DNA of 64,000 nt from VAZQ01 sp035693615 (GTDB lineage: Bacteria; Pseudomonadota; Alphaproteobacteria; Rhizobiales; Xanthobacteraceae), in assembly GCA_035693615.1 (NCBI GenBank), contig DASSGH010000157.1, positions 1-64,000 of the forward strand, written 5' to 3'. The notes under the pieces are model-generated. The model did no database searches. It had not been told where the DNA came from and worked only from the letters and a program-made list of their open reading frames with translations. Of this stretch, positions 33,004-41,899 are shown piece after piece (position 1 is the stretch's first letter; each line of letters opens with the position of its first letter). Both the position numbers and the translations under genes were made by a program.

Positions 33004-34425
33004 TCAGATATTGAGCACCCGTCCATATGCATCGAGCACCGCTTCTTTCATCATTTCGGAGAGCGTCGGGTGCGGGAAAACCGTGTGGATGAGCTCCTCC
33101 TCGGTGGTCTCGAGATTCATCGCCACGACGTAGCCCTGGATCAGCTCCGTCACCTCCGCGCCGACCATGTGCGCGCCGAGCAGCGCGCCGGTCTTGCGAT
33201 CAAAAATCACCTTGACCAGGCCCTGGTCTTCGCCCAGCGCGATCGCCTTTCCGTTGCCGACGAAGGGAAACCGCCCGACGCGGATGTCGAGCTTGTTGGC
33301 CTTGGCGGCTTGCTCGGTAAGCCCGACCGAAGCGATCTGCGGCGAGCAATAGGTGCAGCCTGGAATGAGCCGCTTATCCATGGGATGCGGCTTGAGGCCC
33401 TTGATCGCCTCAACGCAGATGACGCCCTCGTGCTCGGCCTTGTGCGCCAACAGCGGCGGGCCGGCCACGTCACCGATCGCATAGATGCCGGTCACGTTGG
33501 TGCGATTGAGCGGATCGATGGAGATCGCGCCGCGCTCGGTCTTCACCCCGAGTTTTTCGAGCCCGAGATTTTCGGTATTGCCGACGACGCCGACCGCGGA
33601 AATGACGCGCTCGACCGTGAGCGTTTGCGTACCGCCTTTGCCGTCGTCGATCGTCGCGGTCACGCTGTCCGCTGCCTTGTCGAGCTTCGTCACCTTGGCG
33701 GCGGTGAGGATCTTGATGCCTTGCTTCTCAAATTGCTTGCGCGCGAAGGCGGAAATCTCGGCGTCTTCGGCCGGCAGAATTTGCGGCAATATCTCCACGA
33801 CGGTGACCTCGGCGCCGAAGGTGCGGTAGAACGAAGCGAACTCAATGCCGATCGCGCCGGAACCGACGACCAAGAGCGATTTCGGCATGCGCTCCGGGGC
33901 CATCGCCTCGAAATAGGTCCAGATCAGCTTCTTGTCGGGCTCGAGCCCAGGCAGCACGCGCGGCCGCGCGCCGGTGGCGATGATGATGTGCTTGGCCTGA
34001 TAGCTGCCGGCGGCGAGCGCGCCTTTGGGCGCCTGCGTCGTGACCGCCTTCACCGTGACCTTGCCGGGCGCGTCGATCGTCGCCTCGCCCCAGATGACGG
34101 TGACCTTGTTCTTGCGCATCAGGAAGCCGACGCCGTCGTTGAGGCGCTTCGATACGGCGCGTGAGCGCTTGACCACGGCGGTTGGATCGTAGGTGACCTT
34201 TTCCGCCGAGAGGCCATAATCCTTGGGATGCTGCAGGTAATGGTAGATCTCGGCTGAGCGGAGCAGCGCTTTGGTGGGGATGCAGCCCCAGTTCAAGCAG
34301 ATGCCGCCGAGATAATCGCGCTCGATGATCGCGGTCGAAAACCCGAGCTGCGCTGCGCGGATCGCCGTGACATAGCCGCCCGGACCAGAACCGATGATGA
34401 TGATGTCGAAGGAGGTCTCAGCCAT
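33004..34425 (-). CDS. lpdA: Dihydrolipoyl dehydrogenase (E3)
   Basis: This FAD-dependent oxidoreductase (473 residues) regenerates oxidised lipoamide for the pyruvate dehydrogenase complex. It has the FAD Rossmann motif GSGPGGYVTA, the redox disulfide Cys43 and Cys48 (GICLNWGCIPT), the second Rossmann NAD site GSGAIGIEFA and the C-terminal HPTLSE active-site region. It is encoded last in the eno-ftsB-pdh run, 50 bases after pdhC. Confidence 0.96.
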   Translation of the reverse strand: MAETSFDIIIIGSGPGGYVTAIRAAQLGFSTAIIERDYLGGICLNWGCIPTKALLRSAEIYHYLQHPKDYGLSAEKVTYDPTAVVKRSRAVSKRLNDGVGFLMRKNKVTVIWGEATIDAPGKVTVKAVTTQAPKGALAAGSYQAKHIIIATGARPRVLPGLEPDKKLIWTYFEAMAPERMPKSLLVVGSGAIGIEFASFYRTFGAEVTVVEILPQILPAEDAEISAFARKQFEKQGIKILTAAKVTKLDKAADSVTATIDDGKGGTQTLTVERVISAVGVVGNTENLGLEKLGVKTERGAISIDPLNRTNVTGIYAIGDVAGPPLLAHKAEHEGVICVEAIKGLKPHPMDKRLIPGCTYCSPQIASVGLTEQAAKANKLDIRVGRFPFVGNGKAIALGEDQGLVKVIFDRKTGALLGAHMVGAEVTELIQGYVVAMNLETTEEELIHTVFPHPTLSEMMKEAVLDAYGRVLNI

Positions 34426-34475
34426 GCCGCTTCTCCCGCAAAGGCCGTCGCGCTCGCGTTAGCGCAGCGTCGTGC

Positions 34476-35894
34476 TCACACGACCATCATGACCGGGTTT
34501 TCGATCAGCGCCTTGAAGGCGTTGAGCAGCACGGCGCCGAGCGCGCCGTCGACCGCGCGATGGTCGGTTGCGAGCCCGACCGTCATCATGTGCGCTGCCT
34601 CGATCTTGCCGTTGCGCACGACTGCACGCTCGTCCGCGGCCCCGACGGAAAGAATGCTCGCGTGCGGCGGATTGATGATGGCGTAGAACTCCTTGATTCC
34701 GTACATGCCGAGGTTCGAGACCGCGCTCGTGCCCCCCTGGTACTCCTGCGGCGCCAGCTTGCGGGCGCGGGCGCGGGCGGCAAAGTCCTTCATCTCGTTG
34801 GATATGACGGAAAGCGACTTTTGTTCCGCATGGCGCACCACCGGCGTGATCAAGCCGCCGGGTATCGACACCGCGACGCCGATATCGGAGTGTTTGTGCC
34901 GGAGCATGGCGCCTTCGGTCCATGTCACATTGGCATTGGGTACCCGCTGCAGCGCCAGTGCAAGCGCCTTGATGACGAAGTCGTTGACCGAGATCTTGTA
35001 AGCGGTCTTCCCGTCCTTGTCCTTGGGTGCGGCGGCATTGATCTCCTCGCGCGCGGCTAGGAGCTTGCCGATGTTGCAGTCCAGAGTGAGATAGAAATGC
35101 GGGATCGTGAGCTTCGCCTCGAGCAGGCGGCGCGCAATCACCTTGCGGACGTTGTCGTGTGGGACGGCCTCGTACGAGCCGGGCTCGAACAGCGCGAGAA
35201 TCTTCTCGTCGGAGGGTACTTGCACCGCTGGCGCCGCCGCGCTGGCCGGCGACGGAGCCGTGAGCCCGCGCCCCGACTTGGCGCTCTCCACGTCGCGCGC
35301 AATGACTCGGCCATGGGGGCCGGAACCTTGGATGCGCGCAAGATCGATCCCGGCCTCTTTCGCCAGCCGGCGCGCCAGCGGCGAGGAAAACACGCGGTTC
35401 GTGGGCGCGATCCCGGCTCCCTCGCCATTTCCTCGTTTGGGCGCGGCAGCCTGCATCGGCGCTGGCGCGGCGCGTGACGGTTCGCCGGGCTTGGGCGCAG
35501 CTGATGGCGCTGTCGCGGCACGCGCTGAAGCGTCCGCCCCGGCAGCCGGCCGCGGCGGGGCGGCATCCGCCGGTTTCGGCGCGGCCGGCGGCGGTTTTGA
35601 CGGGGTCGGTGCCCCCTTGCCCGCGGTGGCAGCCGCCGCTTTGACGTCTTCTCCCTCCTCAGCCAGCACCGCGATGAGCGTCTTGACCGGAACATCCGGG
35701 GTGCCTTCCGGCACGACGATCTTGGCGAGCGTGCCCTCGTCCACCGCCTCGTATTCCATGGTGGCCTTGTCGGTCTCGATCTCGGCGATGACGTCGCCAG
35801 GCTTGACCTTGTCGCCCTCCTTCTTCAGCCACTTGGCGAGGTTGCCCTTCTCCATCGTGGGCGACAACGCAGGCATCAGGATATTGACCGGCAT
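34476..35894 (-). CDS. pdhC: Pyruvate dehydrogenase E2, dihydrolipoamide acetyltransferase
   Basis: This 472-residue core subunit has one lipoyl domain (1-78, lipoylated Lys43 in ETDKATM), a Pro/Ala linker (about 90-165), a peripheral-subunit-binding domain (FSSPLARRLAKEAGIDL...GSGPHGRVIARDV, about 168-205), and the acyltransferase domain with the catalytic His445 in DHRAVDG. It transfers acetyl groups to CoA. It is separated from the DUF5076 gene by 15 bases. Its lipoyl domain is strikingly like that of PdhB. Confidence 0.96.
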   Translation of the reverse strand: MPVNILMPALSPTMEKGNLAKWLKKEGDKVKPGDVIAEIETDKATMEYEAVDEGTLAKIVVPEGTPDVPVKTLIAVLAEEGEDVKAAAATAGKGAPTPSKPPPAAPKPADAAPPRPAAGADASARAATAPSAAPKPGEPSRAAPAPMQAAAPKRGNGEGAGIAPTNRVFSSPLARRLAKEAGIDLARIQGSGPHGRVIARDVESAKSGRGLTAPSPASAAAPAVQVPSDEKILALFEPGSYEAVPHDNVRKVIARRLLEAKLTIPHFYLTLDCNIGKLLAAREEINAAAPKDKDGKTAYKISVNDFVIKALALALQRVPNANVTWTEGAMLRHKHSDIGVAVSIPGGLITPVVRHAEQKSLSVISNEMKDFAARARARKLAPQEYQGGTSAVSNLGMYGIKEFYAIINPPHASILSVGAADERAVVRNGKIEAAHMMTVGLATDHRAVDGALGAVLLNAFKALIENPVMMVV

Positions 35895-35909
35895 GAGCGT
35901 CCCGCTTGC

Positions 35910-36200
35910 CTAGCTGATCGCGCTGGTGGTGCCGGGGTCGGTCGGCGCATCCATCTCGGCATCGAACATCGCACGGATGCGCTCGAGCGCCTCGTCCTCG
36001 GTCAATTTGGTTTCCTTGGCGAAGATGCGCGCGGCGTGCCGCGCGACGTCGGCGATCAGCATGCCCCAAGCTTGCGGGTCGTCGAAGGCGCGCCGCAGCG
36101 AAACATGCAGTCCCCCTTCTACGATCGCTGCGCGCAGGACCTCGACTCCACCGTGCTCGAGCGCGGTCGGCGGAACGTGCAGCGCATCGAATGTCGCCAT
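35910..36200 (-). CDS. DUF5076 domain-containing protein inside the pdh operon
   Basis: This 96-residue protein begins MATFDALHVPPTALEHGGVEVLRAAIVEGGLHVSLRR with TGAGGAAG upstream, and matches a short domain (DUF5076) found between pdhB and pdhC in Rhizobiales. It is acidic and mostly helical, with no catalytic motif visible. It lies seven bases after pdhB and 15 before pdhC, so it is certainly co-transcribed with them. A role linked to the pyruvate dehydrogenase complex is inferred from position. Confidence 0.8.
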   Translation of the reverse strand: MATFDALHVPPTALEHGGVEVLRAAIVEGGLHVSLRRAFDDPQAWGMLIADVARHAARIFAKETKLTEDEALERIRAMFDAEMDAPTDPGTTSAIS

Positions 36201-36207
36201 AACTTCC

Positions 36208-37599
36208 TCAGCGGTAACAGACGGCCTTCGCCGCCGCGACCACGTCTGCAACCGAGGGCAGCGCGAGCTTTTCGAGATTGGCCGCGTATGGCATCGGCAC
36301 ATCCTTGCCGGTGACACGGGTTACCGGCGCGTCGAGCCAGTCGAACGCACCTTCGGTCACGATGGCGGCGATCTCGGCGCCGACGCCCGATTGCCGCCAG
36401 CCTTCCTCGACGGTGATCACGCGGTTGGTTTTCTTCACCGACTCGATGATGCTCTCGGCATCCATGGGCTTGAGCGTGCGCAGATCGATGACCTCGGCGC
36501 TGATGTTGTCCTTGGCCAGTTCGTCGGCCGCTTTGAGCGCATAAGACATGCCCATGGACCATGCGACGATCGTCACATCGCTACCGGGCCGCGCGATCTT
36601 CGCCTTGCCGATCGGCACAAGATAATCGTCGAGCTTGGGCACGGGAAAGCTCTGCCCGTAGAGGATTTCGTTTTCGAGAAAAACGATGGGGTTGGGATCG
36701 CGGATCGCGGATTTGAGCAGACCCTTGGCGTCGCTGGCGGAATAAGGCGCGATCACCTTGAGGCCGGGAACGTGCGAGTACCAGGACGTATAATCTTGAC
36801 TGTGCTGGGCGGCGACGCGGGTGGCGGGCCCGTTCGGCCCGCGAAATACCGCCGACACGTTCATCTGCCCGCCAGACATGTAACGCGTCTTGGCCGCGGA
36901 ATTGATGAGCTGATCCATCGCCTGCATGGCGAAGTTGAACGTCATGAACTCGACGATTGGCTTGAGCCCGGCGAACGCCGCGCCGACGCCGAGTCCGGTC
37001 ATGGCGTGCTCGGTGATCGGGGTGTCGATCACGCGCGCAGCGCCGAATTCCTGCAGCAAACCCTGGGTGACCTTGTAGGCGCCCTGATACTCGGCGACTT
37101 CCTCGCCGATGACGAAGACACTCTTGTCTCGGCGCATTTCCTCCGCCATGGCGTCGCGCAACGCTTCGCGCACGGTCATGGTCACCATTTCGGTCCCGGC
37201 GGGAAGATCTGGCTCGGGCGGAGCCTGTAGTTGGCGCGGCGCGCTGACCTGCGGCGCCGTCGGCGCGGGCGCCGGCTCAGCCTGCATCTCCGGTTGCTCG
37301 GCTTTGGCGGGTGCCCTCGCCGCGGCACCGCCGTCGGCCAATGCGGAGGCGTCCTCGCCTTCGCCCAGGATCATGGCGATCGGCGTATTGACCGCCACGT
37401 CGTTCGTTCCCTCCGGTACCAAAATCTTTCCAAGCGTGCCCTCGTCGACCGCCTCGACCTCCATGGTGGCTTTGTCAGTCTCGATCTCGGCGATCACATC
37501 GCCGGACTTGACAATGTCGCCTTCTTTCTTGTGCCACTTGGCGAGATTGCCCTTCTCCATGGTGGGCGAGAGTGCGGGCATCAGCACTTCAGTCGGCAT
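36208..37599 (-). CDS. pdhB: Pyruvate dehydrogenase E1 beta with N-terminal lipoyl domain
   Basis: This 463-residue subunit has an N-terminal lipoyl domain (1-78, Lys43 in ETDKATM), a Pro/Ala linker to about residue 135, and the transketolase-like E1 beta fold, with EEVAEYQGAYKVT, FMTFNFAMQA and the C-terminal transketolase domain. It decarboxylates pyruvate with PdhA, using thiamine diphosphate made by the thi genes downstream. The extra lipoyl domain on E1 beta is typical of alphaproteobacteria. Confidence 0.95.
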   Translation of the reverse strand: MPTEVLMPALSPTMEKGNLAKWHKKEGDIVKSGDVIAEIETDKATMEVEAVDEGTLGKILVPEGTNDVAVNTPIAMILGEGEDASALADGGAAARAPAKAEQPEMQAEPAPAPTAPQVSAPRQLQAPPEPDLPAGTEMVTMTVREALRDAMAEEMRRDKSVFVIGEEVAEYQGAYKVTQGLLQEFGAARVIDTPITEHAMTGLGVGAAFAGLKPIVEFMTFNFAMQAMDQLINSAAKTRYMSGGQMNVSAVFRGPNGPATRVAAQHSQDYTSWYSHVPGLKVIAPYSASDAKGLLKSAIRDPNPIVFLENEILYGQSFPVPKLDDYLVPIGKAKIARPGSDVTIVAWSMGMSYALKAADELAKDNISAEVIDLRTLKPMDAESIIESVKKTNRVITVEEGWRQSGVGAEIAAIVTEGAFDWLDAPVTRVTGKDVPMPYAANLEKLALPSVADVVAAAKAVCYR

Positions 37600-37719
37600 C
37601 TGGCATCACCGCGTTGACGGTCCAGCGGAGACCCGCGCGAGAGACGTCGCCGATCTCACCGCCCGGCGGGCACCGGGCAACAGGCGGAGGAGCAATTTTT
37701 CGAGTGCACCGGCCATATC

Positions 37720-38763
37720 CTACTCAGCGTAGACGTTGCTCCAGAGCTCGGCCGGATCGGGCTCCGCGTCGCTGCTGGCGAATTCGGCCGCTTCGTTGAT
37801 GATCGCGCGGACTTCGGCATCGATCTTCTTCAAGGAGTCTTCGTTCGCGAAGCCCCTCTTCAACAGGCGGCTGCGCACCTGTTCGATCGGATCGTGCTCG
37901 GTACGCACCTTGTCGACCTCCTCCTTGGATCGGTACTTGGCGGGATCCGACATGGAGTGGCCGCGATAGCGATAAGTCAGCATTTCAAGGATGATGGGGC
38001 CGTTGCCGTCGCGACACCACTTCACCGCCTTGTCGCCTGCGGCTTTGACCGCGCGCACATCCATGCCGTCGATCTGTTCGCCGGGAATATCAAAGGAGCG
38101 TCCGCGCTGGGAGAGGTTTACGGTCGCCGATGCGCGGGCAACGGAGGTGCCCATCCCGTACTGATTGTTTTCGATGATGTAGATGACCGGCAGCTTCCAT
38201 AGCTTCGCCATGTTGAAGCTTTCGTAGACTTGGCCTTGATTGGCAGCACCGTCACCCAGGTAGGTGAGCGAAACATTATCGTTGCCGCGGTATTTGTTGG
38301 CGAACGCCAATCCGGTTCCGAGCGGAACCTGGGCGCCGACGATGCCGTGTCCGCCGAAGAATCCCTTCTCGACGGAAAACATGTGCATCGAGCCGCCTTT
38401 GCCCTTGGAATAGCCGCCGCGCCGGCCCGTCAACTCCGCCATGACGCCTTTGGGATCCATGCCGCACGCCAGCATGTGACCATGATCGCGATATCCCGTG
38501 ATGACCTCGTCGCCCGGTTTGATCGCCATCTGCATGCCGATGACGACCGCCTCCTGACCGATGTAGAGGTGGCAAAAACCGCCGATCAGGCCCATGCCGT
38601 AGAGCTGCCCCGCCTTTTCCTCGAAGCGACGGATGAGGAGCATCTGACGATAGGCGTGCAGCTCCTGCTCCTGGCTGAACTCAGGCACCTGCGGTGCCGG
38701 CTCGACGGATGCCCGACGCACGGCGGCAGGTGGAGCCGCTGGTTTGTTGCTGGCAACGGCCAT
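37720..38763 (-). CDS. pdhA: Pyruvate dehydrogenase E1 alpha
   Basis: This 347-residue subunit carries the thiamine diphosphate motif GDGAANQGQVYESFNMAKLWKLP-IIENN, the ITGYRDHGHMLACGMDP segment and phospho-loop-like YRYRGHSMSDPAKYRSKEE. The N-terminal 30 residues are Pro/Ala-rich. ATG 38763 follows GAGGAG and is the family start, though the frame stays open upstream. It forms the E1 heterotetramer with PdhB, encoded 120 bases further on. Confidence 0.95.
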   Translation of the reverse strand: MAVASNKPAAPPAAVRRASVEPAPQVPEFSQEQELHAYRQMLLIRRFEEKAGQLYGMGLIGGFCHLYIGQEAVVIGMQMAIKPGDEVITGYRDHGHMLACGMDPKGVMAELTGRRGGYSKGKGGSMHMFSVEKGFFGGHGIVGAQVPLGTGLAFANKYRGNDNVSLTYLGDGAANQGQVYESFNMAKLWKLPVIYIIENNQYGMGTSVARASATVNLSQRGRSFDIPGEQIDGMDVRAVKAAGDKAVKWCRDGNGPIILEMLTYRYRGHSMSDPAKYRSKEEVDKVRTEHDPIEQVRSRLLKRGFANEDSLKKIDAEVRAIINEAAEFASSDAEPDPAELWSNVYAE

Positions 38764-38935
38764 TTTTCTCCTCGGGTGGGGGGCTCTACGTCGGTGAGGC
38801 GCCTGTCCCCAATAGCCGAAATCGCCGCACGGCGGAAGCGGATGGGGACCGGCGCACCGACCTCTTTTGCCGTGGCAAATAGGTAGCGTCGGCCGATTTC
38901 GCAAATTCGGCGGACGCCCCGGACGTTCGGTGTGA

Positions 38936-39253
38936 TTAGGGTTGCTTGAGGCGCAAGGTAAGCTCGCGCGGATCGGCGTAGTTGAGCAGGATCCGGGCAC
39001 GCTCGTCGAGCATGTCGGGATCGATGCTTTCGGGCTTGAGCAACACGATGCGGCGTTCCCATGAGGTGCGCTCGACCTTGAGTGCATCAAGTTCCGCAGT
39101 GAGCTCGGCGATCTGCTGATCGAGGTCCTGCTTGGCGCGAAGCCCGCGGTTCCCGGAATAGGCGTTGACGCCGAAGTAGCCGATCACCAGCGCGGCAATC
39201 GTGTAAAGCGCGAGCGCGTTGAGGACGGCACGAAATCGCTTGCGGGTCACCAT
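38936..39253 (-). CDS. ftsB: Septum formation initiator FtsB/DivIC-like protein
   Basis: This 105-residue protein has a short cytoplasmic N-terminus, one transmembrane helix (about residues 11-31), a coiled coil (about 35-75; LRAKQDLDQQIAELTAELDAL) and a C-terminal periplasmic tail. FtsB bridges FtsQ and FtsL in the divisome. ATG 39253 is used. It lies 76 bases after eno, the usual position in alphaproteobacteria. Confidence 0.9.
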   Translation of the reverse strand: MVTRKRFRAVLNALALYTIAALVIGYFGVNAYSGNRGLRAKQDLDQQIAELTAELDALKVERTSWERRIVLLKPESIDPDMLDERARILLNYADPRELTLRLKQP

Positions 39254-39329
39254 GCGGCGACCATGCAGCGGCGATGTTAAGACGGCTTTAATGCCTAGGG
39301 GCCGGGGAGCCGCAACTCGTGCGACCCCT

Positions 39330-40610
39330 TCAGCGCAATGCCTTGAGTGCAGCGCGGCCTGCGTATCTCGCCTGCGCGCCCAGTTCCTCCTCAATCCGCA
39401 GCAGTTGATTGTATTTGGCCGTGCGATCGGAGCGAGCGAGCGAGCCGGTCTTGATTTGCCCGCAATTGGTCGCGACGGCGAGATCGGCGATAGTCGCATC
39501 CTCGGTCTCGCCCGAGCGGTGCGACATGACGGCGGTGTAGCCGGCCTTGTGCGCCATTTCGACGGTTGCGAGCGTCTCGGTGAGCGTGCCGATCTGGTTG
39601 ACTTTGATCAGGATCGAATTGGCGATGCCACCCTTGATGCCCTCGGCGAGCCGCGTGACGTTGGTGACGAAGACATCATCGCCGACCAGTTGGCACTTGT
39701 CGCCGATGAGATCAGTTACGATCTTCCAGCCTTCCATGTCGTCCTCGGCCATTCCATCCTCGATCGAGACGATCGGATAGCGGGAGACGAGATCGGCGAG
39801 ATAGTTTGCCTGCTCGCGTATCGAGCGCACCCTCCCCTCGCCCGCGTAGTGGTAGCCGCCGTCCTTGAAAAACTCGGTTGCGGCCGGATCAAGCGCGAGG
39901 CAAACGTCGGTTCCCGGCGCAAAGCCCGCCTTGTGGATTGCCGTCATCACGAACTCGAGCGCGGCATCCGCCGTGGGTAGGTCAGGGGCAAAGCCACCTT
40001 CATCGCCCACATTGACGTCTTGGCCAGCCTGTTTGAGCGCCGCGCGCAGGGTGTGAAAAATCTCCGCGCCCATGCGCAGCGCTTCGGCGAAGGATGCCGC
40101 GCCCACCGGCATGATCATAAACTCCTGAAAATCGAGGGGGTTGTCGGCGTGCACGCCGCCATTGAGGATGTTCATCATCGGCACGGGCAGAAGCCGCGCC
40201 GAAGTCCCTCCCACATAGCGGTAGAGCGGCGCGTCATGGGCGGCGGCCGCGGCCTTGGCGACGGCAAGCGACACGCCCAGTATGGCATTGGCGCCGAGCC
40301 GGCCCTTGTTTGGCGTGCCGTCAAGCGCGATGAGCGTCTCGTCGATCTTCGCCTGCGCCTCCGCATCCATCCCGCCGACGGCATCGAAGATTTCGCCGTT
40401 GACGGCGTCGATGGCCTTGCGCACGCCCTTGCCGAGATAGCGTTTACCGCCGTCGCGCAGTTCGACTGCCTCGTGCGTCCCCGTCGAGGCTCCCGAGGGC
40501 ACGGCAGCGCGGCCGCGTGTGCCATCCTCAAGCACGACATCGACCTCGACGGTTGGATTGCCGCGGCTGTCGAGGATTTCGCGGCCGATGATATCGGTGA
40601 TGGCTGTCAT
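39330..40610 (-). CDS. eno: Enolase
   Basis: This 426-residue glycolytic enzyme converts 2-phosphoglycerate to phosphoenolpyruvate, feeding the pdh genes further down the same strand. The conserved segments SGASTGTHEA, NGGVHADNPLDFQEFMIMP and SIEDGMAEDD are present, as are the Lys of LIKVNQIGT and the SHRSGETED loop. It has an ATG start with the canonical MTAITDIIGREILDSRGNPTVEVDV beginning. The 140 bases before it hold promoters divergent from queF. Confidence 0.97.
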   Translation of the reverse strand: MTAITDIIGREILDSRGNPTVEVDVVLEDGTRGRAAVPSGASTGTHEAVELRDGGKRYLGKGVRKAIDAVNGEIFDAVGGMDAEAQAKIDETLIALDGTPNKGRLGANAILGVSLAVAKAAAAAHDAPLYRYVGGTSARLLPVPMMNILNGGVHADNPLDFQEFMIMPVGAASFAEALRMGAEIFHTLRAALKQAGQDVNVGDEGGFAPDLPTADAALEFVMTAIHKAGFAPGTDVCLALDPAATEFFKDGGYHYAGEGRVRSIREQANYLADLVSRYPIVSIEDGMAEDDMEGWKIVTDLIGDKCQLVGDDVFVTNVTRLAEGIKGGIANSILIKVNQIGTLTETLATVEMAHKAGYTAVMSHRSGETEDATIADLAVATNCGQIKTGSLARSDRTAKYNQLLRIEEELGAQARYAGRAALKALR

Positions 40611-40750
40611 GAGGCCCTCGCCGGGCTTCTACAGGATGGAGAACACCCTTGTCATGTCCCGCGAAAGCGGGGCATCCAATAACCTCAGTACGGGTTCCGT
40701 TCGATCAAATCGCCTTTGGCGCGTTAAAGCTGCGCTTGAATGACGAGAGG

Positions 40751-41212
40751 ATGAAGAAAGTGGCCAAAACGCTTCGTCATCTCGGCAAACCAAGCCGCCT
40801 GCCCGCCTCTCCGAAGGCGGCGGTGCTCGATCGGGTCGCCAACCCCCACCCCGACACCAACTACGTCGCGCGCTTCACCGCGCCGGAATTCACCACGCTA
40901 TGCCCGATCACCGGGCAGCCCGACTTCGCCCATTTGGTGATCGACTACGTGCCGGCAGAATGGCTTCTCGAATCGAAGTCGATCAAGCTCTATCTCGGCA
41001 GCTTCCGTAACATCGGCGCCTTCCACGAGGACTGCACGGTCGCGATCGGAAAGAAGCTCGTCGCCCTGCTCAAGCCGAAATTTTTGCGCATCGGCGGCTA
41101 TTGGTATCCGCGCGGCGGAATTCCGATCGACGTTTTCTGGCAATCAGGCAAGCTGCCGGCGAACGTATGGCTGCCCGATCCCGGCGTCGCCCCCTACCGC
41201 GGCCGGGGCTGA
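40751..41212 (+). CDS. queF: NADPH-dependent 7-cyano-7-deazaguanine reductase
   Basis: This single-domain QueF (153 residues) reduces preQ0 to preQ1 in queuosine synthesis. The catalytic Cys51 and Asp58 lie in FTTLCPITGQPDFAH, the QueF motif is ESKSIKLYLGSFR, and Glu93 in FHEDC binds substrate. I used ATG 40751; GTG 40760 has better spacing from AGAGG and is an alternative. The 3' end overlaps the converging thiE gene by 19 bases. Confidence 0.94.
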   Translation: MKKVAKTLRHLGKPSRLPASPKAAVLDRVANPHPDTNYVARFTAPEFTTLCPITGQPDFAHLVIDYVPAEWLLESKSIKLYLGSFRNIGAFHEDCTVAIGKKLVALLKPKFLRIGGYWYPRGGIPIDVFWQSGKLPANVWLPDPGVAPYRGRG

Positions 41213-41832
41213 GCCGCGGCAACGATTGCCAATAGCGCCTTCACTTCGCGAGTCGGTTCGACCGCGCGCATGATGCTGCCCATCACGGCGATACCGACCG
41301 GCCCGGCGGCGAGAACCTCCGCCGCCCGCGTGGCATTGAGGCCGCCGATTGCCAAGACCGGAACCGGCGCCGCCCTGGCAATTTCGGCCAGCCCCTTGCG
41401 GCCGATCTCGGGACCGTAGCCGGGCTTGCTCGCGGTCTCGAAAGCAGGCCCCGCGATCGCATAATCGACGACGGCGGGATCGAGCGCCTCCGCTTCCGTG
41501 ACGGTGTGGAGCGACACCCCAACGAGCTTGTCCCGTCCCAGCGCCTTGCGTGCAGCCGTGGCATTGGCGCCCGCGGACAGATGGACGCCGTCGCTATCGC
41601 ATGCTTTGGCCAGCGCGGCATCCCCATGCACCGTCAGGCGCGCACCGTGCCGCCGCGCGATCGGCAACAGCGTCGAAGCGAGGGCGATCTGATCATCATC
41701 GGAAAGGTCCTTCTCGCGCATGCTCACCCACCGGCAGCCGGCCGCAAGCGCCGCCCGCACCACGTCGGCGAGAGGCACGCGCGCTTGATGTCGATCGGTA
41801 ACAACGAGGAGCGGCGGGTCGGGGAGCTTCAT
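41194..41832 (-). CDS. thiE: Thiamine phosphate synthase
   Basis: This 212-residue TIM-barrel enzyme joins HMP-PP and thiazole phosphate. The typical motifs PLLVVTDRH, AGCRWVSMREKD, VGVSLHTVTEA and a phosphate-binding GGLNATRAAEVLAAGPVGIAVMGSI are present, though the first region is short and the usual WxxxR differs. ATG 41832 is chosen over longer frames. It is last in the riboswitch-controlled thiO-thiS-thiG-thiE run, and its 3' end overlaps queF. Confidence 0.9.
   Translation of the reverse strand: MKLPDPPLLVVTDRHQARVPLADVVRAALAAGCRWVSMREKDLSDDDQIALASTLLPIARRHGARLTVHGDAALAKACDSDGVHLSAGANATAARKALGRDKLVGVSLHTVTEAEALDPAVVDYAIAGPAFETASKPGYGPEIGRKGLAEIARAAPVPVLAIGGLNATRAAEVLAAGPVGIAVMGSIMRAVEPTREVKALLAIVAAAQPRPR
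41197..41219. terminator. Hairpin at the queF/thiE convergence
   Basis: CCGCGGC (41197-41203) and GCCGCGG (41213-41219) form a seven-bp stem with a nine-base loop exactly where the two 3' ends overlap. It could serve as a two-way transcription stop within coding sequence. Confidence 0.4.
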
Positions 41833-41899
41833 GCCCAAAACACGCTGTCGCCATGACCTCGAGGGCGAGCTTGGAGCCCGCACTGAAACCGGCGCGTGA

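Noticed and set aside
32092..34164. Long plus-strand open frame of 690 residues across lpdA and the lysozyme-like gene
   Set aside because: Antisense shadow of two convincing minus-strand genes; high GC makes long antisense frames common here.
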